A DNA stretch of 64,000 bases, from the NCBI RefSeq assembly GCF_018531495.1, contig NZ_JAHDTI010000003.1:1054001-1118000 (forward strand), written 5' to 3'. This document shows, piece by piece, positions 35,853-44,442 of the stretch. A program made the translations under genes and the position numbers. Every line of letters starts with the position of its first letter. Position 1 is the stretch's first letter. The stretch is from Nonomuraea sediminis. Lineage in GTDB: Bacteria > Actinomycetota > Actinomycetes > Streptosporangiales > Streptosporangiaceae. The notes under the pieces are model-generated. The model searched no databases and had not been told where the DNA came from. It saw nothing but the letters and a program-made list of their open reading frames with translations.

Positions 35853-37375
35853 CCCCCCACAGTAAAGCTGTCGATCACCTGGCGCATCAGCGATCCGCCG
35901 CGTTTCCACTGGGCCTCGGTCATGGTCCACGACACCAGGTAGGCCGTGTTCCCGACGACGACCGAGCGCTGCAGCTCGTGGTAGCGCTGCCCTGACACCG
36001 CCCACGGCCGGTCGCCGCCCGTCCCGCCGGTCCAGGTGAACTCCCAGTCGACGGCCTTGGTCCCCTGCTGGGTGACCCCGCGGCGGCGCACGGTCCGCAG
36101 GTCCCCGACGTACTGCCGCAGCTCCTCCTCCGAGTCGCGCACGTTCTGCGCGGCGTCGAGCTTGGCGTACAGCGCCTGGACGCCCAGGTGCCCGGTTCTG
36201 TCCAGGCGGGTCCACTCGGTGTAGGCGTCCTTCTTGGCGCCCTTCCACCCGATGGGCCGCATGATCGACCAGCCGTCAGGTGAGGTCCAGCCGCGCACCA
36301 GGGGCACCGGCTTGCTCGGCGTCGGAGTCGGCGTGGGGGTCGGGGTCTTCTTGGGGGCCTCGGTGGGCGCGGACGGCAGGGGGCTGGTGGCCGCCTGCTG
36401 GGTGACCTGCGGCGTGGCCCCGCCGGGCGCGGTGAGCGTGAGGTAGGCGACCGTCCCCCCGCCGCCGGCCACGGCGATCGCCGCCAGGGCCGCGATGAGC
36501 GTACGGCTGCCGCGGCGCGGCTCGGCCGGGGCCACGTGCCGGCCGCCCGCCTGGCTCCTGCCCGCGATGACGGCGGCCAGCAGCCGATCGGCCTCGGCGG
36601 CGTCGACCCGCTCGCTCGCCTCCTTGCGCAGCAGGCCCTGCAGCGGCGGGTGCATGATCGGCGGGATCCTGCGGTAGTCGGGCTCCTCGTTCAGCAGCGC
36701 GACCAGGGTTGCCATGGGTTCGCCGCGTTCGAAGGGCGAGCGCCCGATCAGCGAGGCGAACAGGGTGGCACCCAGCGACCACAGGTCCGAGGCGGGCCCG
36801 GCCTCTGCGGCCCTGACGCGTTCCGGCGCCAGGAAGCTCGGCGAGCCGGTCACCATGCCGGTCTTCGTGAGCGAGGCGTCGCCCTCGGCCATGGCGATGC
36901 CGAAGTCGGTCAGCACCGCCCTGCCGTCGTCGGTCAGCAGGATGTTGCTGGGCTTCACGTCGCGATGCAGGATTCCCGCCTCGTGAGCCGCGTTCAGTGC
37001 CGAGAGCACCTGGCGGCCGACGTCGGCGGCCTGCTCCACCGGCAGAGCGCCCGAGGCGGCCACGACCTCCTCGACGGACCGGGCGCGCACCAACTCCATG
37101 ATGATCCAGGGACGGCCGTCCTCCTCGACGACGTCGTAGATCGCGACCACCGACGGGTGGTTGAGCCGGGCGGCGATGCGGGCCTCCCGGGCGGTACGCA
37201 CCAGGTGACGCTCCTGCTCACCTGGGGAAAGCCCCTCCTGCAGCAGCACCTCCTTGACCGCGATGGGCCGGTTGAGCAGCGTGTCGCGACCCTCCCACAC
37301 CACTCCCATGCCCCCGCGCCCGAGCTCGCGCAGTAACTGGTAACGCCCGGCGATCAGCCGATTCCCAGCAACCAT
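35849..37375 (-). CDS. Membrane Ser/Thr protein kinase (PknB-type)
   Basis: A 508-residue Hanks-type kinase. The kinase domain (~10-265) shows the glycine loop ELGRGGMGVVWEG, the ATP-binding lysine in IAVKEVLL, the catalytic loop HRDVKPSNILL and the Mg-binding DFGIA. A membrane helix (TLIAALAAIAVAGGGGTVAYLTL, ~295-317) is followed by a Thr/Pro-rich linker (KKTPTPTPTPTPSKP) and a ~150-residue extracellular domain without PASTA repeats. It probably senses something outside and phosphorylates cytosolic proteins. ATG 37375 is preceded by AGGGG; the open frame upstream to 38731 is the antisense of the CoA-transferase gene. It is divergent from that operon. Confidence 0.93.
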   Translation of the reverse strand: MVAGNRLIAGRYQLLRELGRGGMGVVWEGRDTLLNRPIAVKEVLLQEGLSPGEQERHLVRTAREARIAARLNHPSVVAIYDVVEEDGRPWIIMELVRARSVEEVVAASGALPVEQAADVGRQVLSALNAAHEAGILHRDVKPSNILLTDDGRAVLTDFGIAMAEGDASLTKTGMVTGSPSFLAPERVRAAEAGPASDLWSLGATLFASLIGRSPFERGEPMATLVALLNEEPDYRRIPPIMHPPLQGLLRKEASERVDAAEADRLLAAVIAGRSQAGGRHVAPAEPRRGSRTLIAALAAIAVAGGGGTVAYLTLTAPGGATPQVTQQAATSPLPSAPTEAPKKTPTPTPTPTPSKPVPLVRGWTSPDGWSIMRPIGWKGAKKDAYTEWTRLDRTGHLGVQALYAKLDAAQNVRDSEEELRQYVGDLRTVRRRGVTQQGTKAVDWEFTWTGGTGGDRPWAVSGQRYHELQRSVVVGNTAYLVSWTMTEAQWKRGGSLMRQVIDSFTVGG

Positions 37376-37522
37376 GACCAACCCCTGTAGACCCTCCGAA
37401 CAGTGGGCAAGTTTCCCATATCTCCCACTGCTCTCGTGGGAGGTCGGGAAGGACAGATCTGGAGGCGCCTTGCGGGTGAACACCGAATGTTGTTCTACTG
37501 AGGCGAGCGCCTCGAGCGTTCT

Positions 37523-37560
37523 ACCAAGCGCTTGCTTGTGAATCCATAGCGGCCTACATT
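37523..37560 (+). promoter_or_regulatory. Promoter with KstR2-like operator for the CoA-transferase operon
   Basis: ACCAAGCGCTTGCT (37523-37536) fits the KstR2 box consensus AnCAAGnnCTTGnT as I recall it. Its right half overlaps a -35-like TTGCTT (37532-37537), and a TACATT -10 lies 17 bases on (37555-37560). A TetR-type repressor bound here would block the promoter. Which TetR protein binds is not shown. Confidence 0.6.
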
Positions 37561-37573
37561 CGAGGAGATGTCC

Positions 37574-38695
37574 ATGTCTGAAGCCCGTCAGGGCCCGCTG
37601 GCCGGGGTTCGCGTGCTCGAGCTCGCCGGGCTCGCACCGGGGCCCTTCGCCGGAATGATGCTGGCCGATCACGGCGCGGAGGTCCTGCGGGTGGACCGGG
37701 TCCCGGCCGTCACCGACAAGCCGCGCGCGGACGTCATGGACCGCGGCAAGCACACCATCGGGCTCGACCTGAAGTCGCCCGAGGGCGTGGCCGCCTTCAA
37801 GGAGCTGGCCAGGAACGCCGACGTGGTCATCGAGGTGTTCCGCCCCGGCGTGGCCGAGCGGCTCGGCATCGGCCCCGAGGACCTGCACGCCGTCAACCCC
37901 CGCCTGATCTACGGCCGGATGACCGGGTGGGGCCAGGACGGGCCGCTGGCACCGACCGCGGGGCACGACATCGACTACATCGCGATCTCCGGCGTGCTGT
38001 CGATGCTCGGCCGCGAAGGCGGCAAGCCGACCCCGCCGATCAACATCCTGGGCGACTTCGCCGGCGGCGGGCTCATGCTGGCCTACGGCGTGCTGCTCGC
38101 GCTGTTCGAGCGGGAGCGGACCGGCAAGGGCCGGGTGATCGACGCGGCCATGGTGGACGGCGCCGCGATCCTGTTCTCGATGTTCTACCACGGGGTGCAG
38201 AGCGGATTCTGGGGCCCGCGCGGGACGAACCTCCTCGACACGGGCGCGCCGCAGTACGACACCTACGAGACGGCCGACGGGCAGTACCTGGCGGTCGGGT
38301 CGCTGGAGCCGCAGTTCTGGGACGCGATGGTCTCGCTCATGGGCCTGACCGACCTGCCCGACCGGCACGACAGGAAGCAGTGGCCCGCGCTGAAGGCCCG
38401 CCTGGCCGAGGAGTTCAGGCAGCGGACGCGGGCCGAGTGGGAGGCCGTCTTCGAGGGTTCCGACGCCTGCGTGTCGCCGGTGCTGTCGATGGCCGAGGCC
38501 GTCGGGCACCCGCACAACGTGGCCCGCGGCAGTTTCGTCGACGTGGGCGGCATCCATCACCCCAGGCCCGCGCCCCGGCTGCTCGGCGAGCCCGACCAGG
38601 ACCTGTCCCCCGCCACCCGCCTGGAGGACCTGTCGGCGTGGGGCATCCCCGCCGAGGACGCCGCCAAGCTGCGCTCGCAGGGGGTGCTGGGCTGA
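37574..38695 (+). CDS. CaiB/BaiF-family CoA transferase (AMACR-like)
   Basis: A 373-residue family III CoA transferase/racemase. The N-terminal GVRVLELAGLAPGPFAGMMLADHGAEVLRVDR and the catalytic-Asp region NILGDFAGGGLMLAYGVLLAL (~160-180) are typical. GHDIDYIAISG (~133-143) matches alpha-methylacyl-CoA racemase, so it may racemise 2-methylacyl-CoAs or move CoA between acids. The start at 37574 has GAGGAG 6 bases upstream; ATG 37568 would be a leaderless start for the promoter at 37532-37560. The stop overlaps the nitroreductase start (TGATG). Confidence 0.9.
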   Translation: MSEARQGPLAGVRVLELAGLAPGPFAGMMLADHGAEVLRVDRVPAVTDKPRADVMDRGKHTIGLDLKSPEGVAAFKELARNADVVIEVFRPGVAERLGIGPEDLHAVNPRLIYGRMTGWGQDGPLAPTAGHDIDYIAISGVLSMLGREGGKPTPPINILGDFAGGGLMLAYGVLLALFERERTGKGRVIDAAMVDGAAILFSMFYHGVQSGFWGPRGTNLLDTGAPQYDTYETADGQYLAVGSLEPQFWDAMVSLMGLTDLPDRHDRKQWPALKARLAEEFRQRTRAEWEAVFEGSDACVSPVLSMAEAVGHPHNVARGSFVDVGGIHHPRPAPRLLGEPDQDLSPATRLEDLSAWGIPAEDAAKLRSQGVLG

Positions 38696-39327
38696 TGGAC
38701 GTCTTCGAGGCCCTCTACACCACCCGGGCAATGCGCAGGGTCCGGACCGACCCGATCCCGCCGGAGGTACAGCGCAGCATCGTGGACGCCGCGATCCGCG
38801 CCCCCAGCGGCGGCAACGCGCAGAACTGGCGCTTCCTGCTGGTCGACGACCCCGCCGTCAAGGCCGAACTCGGCCCGCTCTACCGCGACGGGCTGCGGCA
38901 GCTGTGGGAAGGGCACTACAAGGCGCTCAGGGAGAACGCCGACGAGCAGGCCCGCAAGGTGCTGGCCTCCGCCGAGCACCTGGCCGAGCACTTCGAGAGC
39001 TACCCGCTGATGCTGTTCGCCTTCGTCCAGTACGACCCGAGCGGCGGCTCGATCTTCCCTGCCGTCTGGAGCGCCCAGCTGGCCGCCCGCGCCCACGGTG
39101 TCGGCACCGCGCTGACCAGCATCCTGGCGCTCTTCCACGCCAAGGAGACGCTGCGGATCCTGGGCGTGCCCACGGACCAGAACTGGCGGCTGGCCTGCAC
39201 GGTCACCTTCGGTTACCCGACCGGCCGGTGGGGCGTGGCGCCGCGCCGCCCCGCCCACGAGGTCACCTACCGCAACCGGTGGGAGGCCCCGCCCGGTTTC
39301 GAGATCCCCTCACCTCTCTGGGAGTGA
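38695..39327 (+). CDS. Nitroreductase-family flavoprotein
   Basis: A 210-residue FMN-dependent oxidoreductase. FMN-phosphate contacts are expected at TTRAMRRVRTDPIPPE (~9-24), with APSGGNAQNWRFLLVDD (~35-51) forming the family signature and a GYPTGRWGVAPRRP stretch near the C-terminus (~180-193). The family reduces nitro groups, quinones or enones with NAD(P)H, and some members act on CoA-bound substrates. It overlaps the CoA-transferase stop by one base and is followed two bases later by a P450, so the three are one operon. In this context reduction of a lipid or xenobiotic intermediate is likely. The exact reaction is unknown. Confidence 0.88.
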   Translation: MDVFEALYTTRAMRRVRTDPIPPEVQRSIVDAAIRAPSGGNAQNWRFLLVDDPAVKAELGPLYRDGLRQLWEGHYKALRENADEQARKVLASAEHLAEHFESYPLMLFAFVQYDPSGGSIFPAVWSAQLAARAHGVGTALTSILALFHAKETLRILGVPTDQNWRLACTVTFGYPTGRWGVAPRRPAHEVTYRNRWEAPPGFEIPSPLWE

Positions 39328-39329
39328 CG

Positions 39330-40487
39330 ATGGACCTGCTCGACGGCGACCTGTACGCGAACGACCCCTGGCCGGTCTACGCGTGGCTGCGGGAGAACTC
39401 TCCCGTCCACCACGACGAGGGCAACCGGCTGTGGGGGATCTCCAGGCACGCGGACATCTCGACGATCGAGCGGGATCCCAAGCTGTGGACCAGCACCGGC
39501 GGCTACCGGCCGCAGCTGCCGAGCGACCCGTCGATGATCGGGATGGACGATCCCGAGCACGCCGAGCGCCGCCGGCTGGTCTACCGCCGCTTCACTCCGC
39601 GCTACGTGCACGAGCGCTACGCGGGCCGGATCCGGCAGGTGGTCGTCGAGCTGATCGAGGCGGCGCTGCGCGAGGGCACGGTGGACGCGGTGCCCGCGCT
39701 GGCCGCGCCGTTGCCCGCGCGGATGATCGGCTGGCTGCTCGGCTTCCCCGACGAGGACTGGCCGAAGCTGCGTCACTGGTCGGAGACCACGATCGTGGCG
39801 GGCGGCGGGGAGCGCTACGTCACCCACGAGGCCGCGGTGGCCGCTGGGGAGTACGGGCTCGCGGTGCTGGAGCTGGCCGCCGAGCGGCGCACCTGCCCGC
39901 GCGACGATCTGCTGTCGCTGTGGTCGGCCAGGCCGGACTACGACGACGAGCACCTGGCCAACGAGGCGCTGCTGCTGCTCGACGGCGGCGCGGAGACCAC
40001 CAGGACGGTGATCGCGACGGCCATCGACGCGCTGATCAGGCATCCGGACCAGTGGGCGCGGCTGCGCGCCGACCCGGGGCTGATCGAGGGCGCGGTCGAG
40101 GAGTTCATCCGGTGGACCACGCCGATACTCAACATGTGCCGCGCGGCCACCCGCGACACCGAGCTGCACGGTCAGCTCGTCCGCCGCGGCGAGCAGGTCC
40201 TGCTCATGTACGGCTCGGCCAACAGGGACCCGGCGGTCTTCAAGGACCCGGAGACCTTCGACGTGACCCGCAGGCCCGGCGGCCACATCGCCTTCGGCCT
40301 GGGGACCCACTTCTGCCTCGGCGCGGCGCTGGCCAGGCTGGAGCTGCAGATCTTCTTCGAGGAGTGGGTCGCCAGGGTGGGCTCGGCGGCCTGGGCCGAC
40401 GCGGAGGGGCCACGGATCATGCGCAACGCGTTCGTGCGCGGCGTCACGTCCTTCCCTGTCGTGCTCTCAGCCGCGCCGCGCGGGTGA
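39330..40487 (+). CDS. Cytochrome P450 (third in window)
   Basis: A 385-residue P450 of a different subfamily from the two CYP124-like ones. The I-helix is LLLDGGAETTRT, the K-helix EEFIRW, and the haem loop IAFGLGTHFCLGAALARLE. It begins at ATG 39330, with GGAG 5 bases upstream and two bases after the nitroreductase stop. The active-site region MIGMDDPEHAERRRLVYRRFTPRYV is the usual C-helix. It likely hydroxylates the substrate of the CoA-transferase operon, perhaps a steroid, terpenoid or branched acid. The 3' end overlaps the converging MurG-like gene by 44 bases. Confidence 0.92.
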   Translation: MDLLDGDLYANDPWPVYAWLRENSPVHHDEGNRLWGISRHADISTIERDPKLWTSTGGYRPQLPSDPSMIGMDDPEHAERRRLVYRRFTPRYVHERYAGRIRQVVVELIEAALREGTVDAVPALAAPLPARMIGWLLGFPDEDWPKLRHWSETTIVAGGGERYVTHEAAVAAGEYGLAVLELAAERRTCPRDDLLSLWSARPDYDDEHLANEALLLLDGGAETTRTVIATAIDALIRHPDQWARLRADPGLIEGAVEEFIRWTTPILNMCRAATRDTELHGQLVRRGEQVLLMYGSANRDPAVFKDPETFDVTRRPGGHIAFGLGTHFCLGAALARLELQIFFEEWVARVGSAAWADAEGPRIMRNAFVRGVTSFPVVLSAAPRG

Positions 40488-41187
40488 ACTGGTCGTCGAA
40501 GCGGCGTGGGAAGGGCAGGACGCGGTGGCGGTCACGGTGGGGGGCCGCCTGCCGTACCGTGTTGAAGCCCGCGGCGGAGACGATGCGGTCCGCCGTCGCG
40601 AACAAAGGCCACGCCGGGTTTATGACGACATGACGGATATCGGGGGGCAGCCCGTCCGGGGCGGCGGGTGAGATGAGGGCCAGGGAGGGCCTGGCGCCTT
40701 CGAGCGCGGCGCATTCGCGGGCGTAGGCCACCAGTTCCAGGGTCTCGTGGTCGGGGCCGGAGTGCACGACGAGCCAGTCCGCGGGGGCGGTCGCGGCGGG
40801 GGCGGGCGGGTCGGCCAGGTGGAGCGGGGCGACGGCGCCCGAAATTTCGCGCAAATACGTGAGATGAGGGTCCGTGACCGGCTCGACCAGCCAGGTGCGG
40901 TCGAAGCGCGGCGCGTCGTCCGGGATGAGCGGCCGGTAGGCCTCCCACAGCAGCAGCCGCGCCAGGTGCACCACCGCGACCCCGGCGGGCACGTCGAAGG
41001 CGCTCAGCTCCCCCTCGAGCCCAGCGGGGAAGGCGTCCACCACGAACTCCGCGGCGCCCTCCAGCATCCCCGGCGCGGGCGGCTCGGTCAGGATGACGGC
41101 CTCGGCGCCGGGGTGCACGGTGTGCAGGTAGGCCCGCATCCGCGTCAGATGCCCGAGCCCGCCGCCCCGCGCGTAGCAGACGATCAT
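40444..41187 (-). CDS. MurG-like glycosyltransferase-fold protein
   Basis: A 247-residue protein starting MIVCYARGGGLGHLTRMRAYL, a glycine-rich GxGHLTR loop typical of the MurG/UDP-glycosyltransferase (GT-B) N-terminal domain. The C-terminal part shows AGFNTVRQAAPHRDRHRVLPFPRRFDDQ, resembling the nucleotide-sugar-binding loop of that fold, but the protein is shorter than full GT-B enzymes (350-400). It overlaps the upstream glycosyltransferase stop by four bases (ATGA). It is the last gene of a tight six-gene operon. The long open frame continuing to 42492 is a shadow of its neighbour. Confidence 0.75.
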   Translation of the reverse strand: MIVCYARGGGLGHLTRMRAYLHTVHPGAEAVILTEPPAPGMLEGAAEFVVDAFPAGLEGELSAFDVPAGVAVVHLARLLLWEAYRPLIPDDAPRFDRTWLVEPVTDPHLTYLREISGAVAPLHLADPPAPAATAPADWLVVHSGPDHETLELVAYARECAALEGARPSLALISPAAPDGLPPDIRHVVINPAWPLFATADRIVSAAGFNTVRQAAPHRDRHRVLPFPRRFDDQFTRAARLRARQGRT

Positions 41188-42251
41188 GCGAGGTCGCGGA
41201 ACACCCGCAGGTAGCCCTCGGTCTCCGCGCCCACCGTGAAGTCCCTGCGCACCCGCTCGGCGGCGGCCAGCCCGAGCTTGGCCAGCTCCTCGTCGGTCGC
41301 CCGCCAGGCCCTGTCCACGGCGGCGCGGCAGTCGTGCGGATCGCCCGCACGGAACCTGAACCCGATCTCCGCGTCCACCAGGTCGCCGAGCCCGCCCGCG
41401 TCGGAGGCCAGCAACGGGATGCCGAGCGCGGCCGCCTCGAGCGCCACGTTGGGCAGCCCGTCGTAGAAAGAGGGCAGCGCGACCAGGTCGCAGGCGGCGT
41501 AGACGGCGGGCAACTCGTACCGGTCGAGGAAGGGCAGCCGGGTGTGCTCCGCCGCGATCTCCACGCCCTCCTCGAGCTCGCCCACGAGCAGCAGGTGGAA
41601 GTCGTAGCCGCGCAGCGCCTCCAGCAGGAACGCCACGCCCTTCTTGTTCTTCAGCTGCCCGACCATCCCGATCGTGCGCCTGCCCGCCCGGGCCCGCCGT
41701 TCGAGGCCCGCCGCCCGCTCCGAGGGCAGGATCTCCCAGTCGGCGGTGTCGAGCCCGTTGGCCACCCAGGTGACCGGCACGTCCGGCACCAGCGCGGACA
41801 CCAGCGGCGCGTGGGAGGAGGCCACCACGCACACCCTGGCCGAGGCGCGCAGCGCGTCGAGCAGGGCGGCCCGGCGCCGCAGCGAGAACACCCCGGTGTC
41901 GAAGTCGTTGCCGCGCAGCAGCGTCAACAGCGGCGCGCCCAGCCAGGCCGACAGCACGGGCGCGGCCAGCAGGGCGTACGTCCCGCCGAAGGCCACCACG
42001 TGGGTGTACGACTCGCCCGCCAGCACCGTCCACAGCCGGCGCAGGGCGTGCTCGGGGTTGTCCTCGAGCGGCACGGTCAGCAGCCGCCCGCCGTACTCGG
42101 CCCGCACCTCCCAGGGACGCGCGCGCCTGGTCAGGTGCGCGAGGTCGAGCTCGACGCCCGCCCGGCGCAGGCCGCGCACGATCCTGTCGCACGACTCGGC
42201 CATGCCGCCGCGGCTGGGCGGGTAGTGCTCCGTGATCCACAGCAGGCGCAT
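41184..42251 (-). CDS. GT4-family glycosyltransferase
   Basis: A 355-residue GT-B enzyme. The N-terminal loop WITEHYPPSRGGMAESCDRIVRGLRRAG (~5-32) binds the acceptor. The C-terminal donor site shows GMVGQLKNKKGVAFLLEAL (~195-213) and the EX7E-type PSFYDGLPNVALEAAALGIPLLASDAGGLGDLV (~275-307). It transfers a sugar from a nucleotide donor to an unknown acceptor. TGATG overlaps join it to the zinc-ribbon gene upstream, and ATGA to the MurG-like gene downstream. With the GT4 enzyme at 43320, at least two sugar transfers are encoded in this operon. Confidence 0.92.
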   Translation of the reverse strand: MRLLWITEHYPPSRGGMAESCDRIVRGLRRAGVELDLAHLTRRARPWEVRAEYGGRLLTVPLEDNPEHALRRLWTVLAGESYTHVVAFGGTYALLAAPVLSAWLGAPLLTLLRGNDFDTGVFSLRRRAALLDALRASARVCVVASSHAPLVSALVPDVPVTWVANGLDTADWEILPSERAAGLERRARAGRRTIGMVGQLKNKKGVAFLLEALRGYDFHLLLVGELEEGVEIAAEHTRLPFLDRYELPAVYAACDLVALPSFYDGLPNVALEAAALGIPLLASDAGGLGDLVDAEIGFRFRAGDPHDCRAAVDRAWRATDEELAKLGLAAAERVRRDFTVGAETEGYLRVFRDLA

Positions 42252-42595
42252 CAGCTGTCCACGAAGTCGTCGCCGCCGTAGTCGAAGTCACCCTCGCCGA
42301 AGTCGCCCTGGTCGTCGGGGTCGAACGCGCCGCGGTCGTAGTCGTCGAACGTGCCGTACCAGGTGGGGTCGGAGTAGGAGGTGGAGGAGAAGTGGTAGTA
42401 GCCGGTGCGGTATCCGCTGGTCCAGAACGGGTCGTACGGCGAGCCGTACCCCTGGGCGGTGGCGCACTCGGGGCAGAGCCCGCCGGCGTCATGCCGGTCG
42501 CAGATCGGCCTGCCGCAGCGCCCGCAGGCGGCCACGGCGGGCCGCCCGCAGCGGCCGAGCACGAAGAATCCGGTGCTCACCAGGCACGGGGTCAC
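42251..42595 (-). CDS. Small zinc-ribbon protein with acidic Tyr/Gly/Asp-rich tail
   Basis: A 114-residue protein. Residues ~12-45 carry a Cys/His cluster (CGRPAVAACGRCGRPICDRHDAGGLCPEC) resembling a B-box-type zinc-binding motif. The tail is rich in Tyr, Ser, Gly and Asp (FDPDDQGDFGEGDFDYGGDDF) and is probably disordered. The start GTG 42595 has GAGGAGG 5 bases upstream and overlaps the stop of the gene before it (GTGA). It lies inside the glycosyltransferase operon with overlaps on both sides, so its product may be a scaffold or regulator for those enzymes. I do not recognise a characterised relative. Confidence 0.78.
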   Translation of the reverse strand: MTPCLVSTGFFVLGRCGRPAVAACGRCGRPICDRHDAGGLCPECATAQGYGSPYDPFWTSGYRTGYYHFSSTSYSDPTWYGTFDDYDRGAFDPDDQGDFGEGDFDYGGDDFVDS

Positions 42596-43308
42596 GCGGT
42601 CCTCCTCGTGGGGCCGGTCCACCTGAACAGCTCGGTCGCGACCGTCATGATGGCGCCGAGCTGGTCGCGCTCCGCCGGGAGCGGCACCTTGGCGCTGGCC
42701 CTGATCACGGTCTTGGGTCCTGGCTTGACCTTCACCCTGATCCACGGCGGCGGCCCGCCGGCCGGCTGCGCGGCGGGCTGTCCCTTGGCCAGCGCGCGGG
42801 TGGTGAAGATGCGCTGCACGGCCTTGGACTTGCTCTTGGTCTTGTACTTGCCGCTCCGGCTGGTCTTGGAGACCCGGCGGTGGCGGACGACGTCCACGAC
42901 GCCGAACTCGAGCACGCTGCCGTCACGCAGCTGCGAGCGCACCCGCAGCCACGGGTCCTGCACCCACCACTGCACGAGCTTGCGGATCGGCCGCTGGACG
43001 GGAAGCTGCTGCTGCGGTCCCGCCTTGCCGGGCACGGAGTGGCCGCGCAGGTCGGCGTTGATCCCGAGCGCGCCGTCGGGTGCCACGTCCTCGCACAGCA
43101 CCCTGATCAGCGGTACCAGCACGGTCTCCGTGCGGGCGGGCAGCCGCCACTTGCGCCGGTGGACCGCCTCGTTGTGCCGCGAAAGGCTCGCCACCAGCGC
43201 CGACCATTCGCTCGTCGGCAGCGTCGCGGAGAGCGTGTGCTCCCAGATCAGCTTCTGGTGCAGCGGGTGGAACTCGGCGATGGCCGCCTTGGTCTTCCGC
43301 CAGAACAT
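42592..43308 (-). CDS. Hypothetical protein of the glycosyltransferase operon
   Basis: A 238-residue protein beginning MFWRKTKAAIAEFHPLHQKL. It is basic and Trp/Arg-rich in the middle (LVQWWVQDPWLRVRSQLRDGS), followed by a Lys/Ser-rich loop (KTSRSGKYKTKSKSKAVQ) and a Pro/Ala-rich stretch, and ends with VATELFRWTGPTRRTA. No signal peptide, membrane segment or recognised catalytic motif is visible. The start ATG 43308 is 11 bases after the upstream glycosyltransferase stop; the frame is open far upstream, but that part is its shadow. The stop overlaps the zinc-ribbon start. Function unknown. Confidence 0.72.
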   Translation of the reverse strand: MFWRKTKAAIAEFHPLHQKLIWEHTLSATLPTSEWSALVASLSRHNEAVHRRKWRLPARTETVLVPLIRVLCEDVAPDGALGINADLRGHSVPGKAGPQQQLPVQRPIRKLVQWWVQDPWLRVRSQLRDGSVLEFGVVDVVRHRRVSKTSRSGKYKTKSKSKAVQRIFTTRALAKGQPAAQPAGGPPPWIRVKVKPGPKTVIRASAKVPLPAERDQLGAIMTVATELFRWTGPTRRTA

Positions 43309-43319
43309 GGCTCGAAACA

Positions 43320-44438
43320 CTACACACGCCGGTAAACCTGGGCGAGCCTCTCGCGCGACTGGCTCCAGGCCGGCACGCGCCGCCTGGCCCGCTCGGCCAT
43401 CTGCCGCGCCGCCTCCGGATACTCCAGCAGGATCCGGATCGCCCGCGCCAGCTCCGCCGGCCGGTCGGGCGCGACGAGGCGCCCGTCCTCCCCCAGGATC
43501 TCCCGTACGGCCGGCAGCGCGGAGGCCACCACGGGCGTGCCCGCGGCCATGGACTCCAGGATCTTCAGCGGCGCGCAGCCCTGGTCGAGGTTGCGGGGGC
43601 AGGCGGTCAGCGGGGCCACCGAGACCTCGGCGCCCGCCAGCCAGCCCGCGACCTGCTCGTGCGGGAGCATGAAGCGCCACACGATCCTGCCGTCCACGCC
43701 GAGGCGCTCGGCCAGGCGGAGGTAGGGCTTGGCCCGCCGTTCCTGGACAGAGGAGCAGATGACCAGGCTCAGGTCCGTCAGGTCGGCGAGCCTGGCGAAG
43801 GCCCTCATGAGCACGTCGACGCCCTGCCAGCGCTGGAGGGCGCCGACGTAGATCACGTACCGCTCCGGCGCGTCCTCGGGCCGGGGAGGCGCGTCCACCG
43901 GGTCGGCACCGTTGGGAACCAGGTAGATCTTTTCCTGATTTATCCCTCTTTTGCGGAGGGCGTCGCCGATGACGGCGGAAGGCACCACAAGGGCGTCGGC
44001 CGCCTCGAGGCAGTGCCGCTCCAGGTCGCGCAGCTTGGCCAGGGTGGCGGGGGCGGCGTGCGGCCAGGTGTGCGGCAGCTCGATCGACGGCAGCCCGTTG
44101 ACCTCGTAGACGACCTTGTGCCCGTGGCCGAGCACCGGCAGCGCGCTCCACGGATCGCGCACGTGCACCAGTTCCAGCGTGCCCAGGTGCGGCCGCAGGT
44201 GCGCGGCCACCCAGGCGGAGTAGGCCTCCGCCCGGTCGATCAGGTTCGGGATCTGCTCGTCGAAGCGGGCGATCTCGATGTCGCCCTCGCGCTGGTAGCG
44301 CGGCAGCCCGCCCCCGCCCAGCACGCCGAGCAGGCCGCCGCCGTAGGCCGAGAACAGCTCGGCGGCCATCTGCCCGATATGTACGGCGGAGCCCTTGCTG
44401 GAGGGGAAGCGGTCGAAGGCGAAGTATGCGGCGCGCAC
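43320..44438 (-). CDS. GT4-family glycosyltransferase
   Basis: A 372-residue GT-B enzyme. The N-terminal FDRFPSSKGSAVHIGQMAAEL (~8-28) is the acceptor-side loop. The donor site has YVIYVGALQRWQGVDVLMRAF (~193-213) and the EX7E-like CAPLKILESMAAGTPVVASALPAVREIL (~290-317). The GTG start at 44438 follows the FAD monooxygenase stop by four bases, so the two are cotranscribed. It likely glycosylates the oxidised product or a cell-surface lipid; which one is not decided by sequence. Confidence 0.92.
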   Translation of the reverse strand: MRAAYFAFDRFPSSKGSAVHIGQMAAELFSAYGGGLLGVLGGGGLPRYQREGDIEIARFDEQIPNLIDRAEAYSAWVAAHLRPHLGTLELVHVRDPWSALPVLGHGHKVVYEVNGLPSIELPHTWPHAAPATLAKLRDLERHCLEAADALVVPSAVIGDALRKRGINQEKIYLVPNGADPVDAPPRPEDAPERYVIYVGALQRWQGVDVLMRAFARLADLTDLSLVICSSVQERRAKPYLRLAERLGVDGRIVWRFMLPHEQVAGWLAGAEVSVAPLTACPRNLDQGCAPLKILESMAAGTPVVASALPAVREILGEDGRLVAPDRPAELARAIRILLEYPEAARQMAERARRRVPAWSQSRERLAQVYRRV

Positions 44439-44442
44439 GCCA

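Noticed and set aside
37376..38731. Extension of the kinase ORF to 960 codons
   Set aside because: The extra part is antisense to the CoA-transferase gene; the kinase start at 37375 has a ribosome site.
41188..42492. Upstream extension of the MurG-like ORF
   Set aside because: Its translation is Arg/Ala-rich shadow of the GT4 gene on the same strand in another frame; the start at 41187 overlaps that gene's stop as in the rest of the operon.
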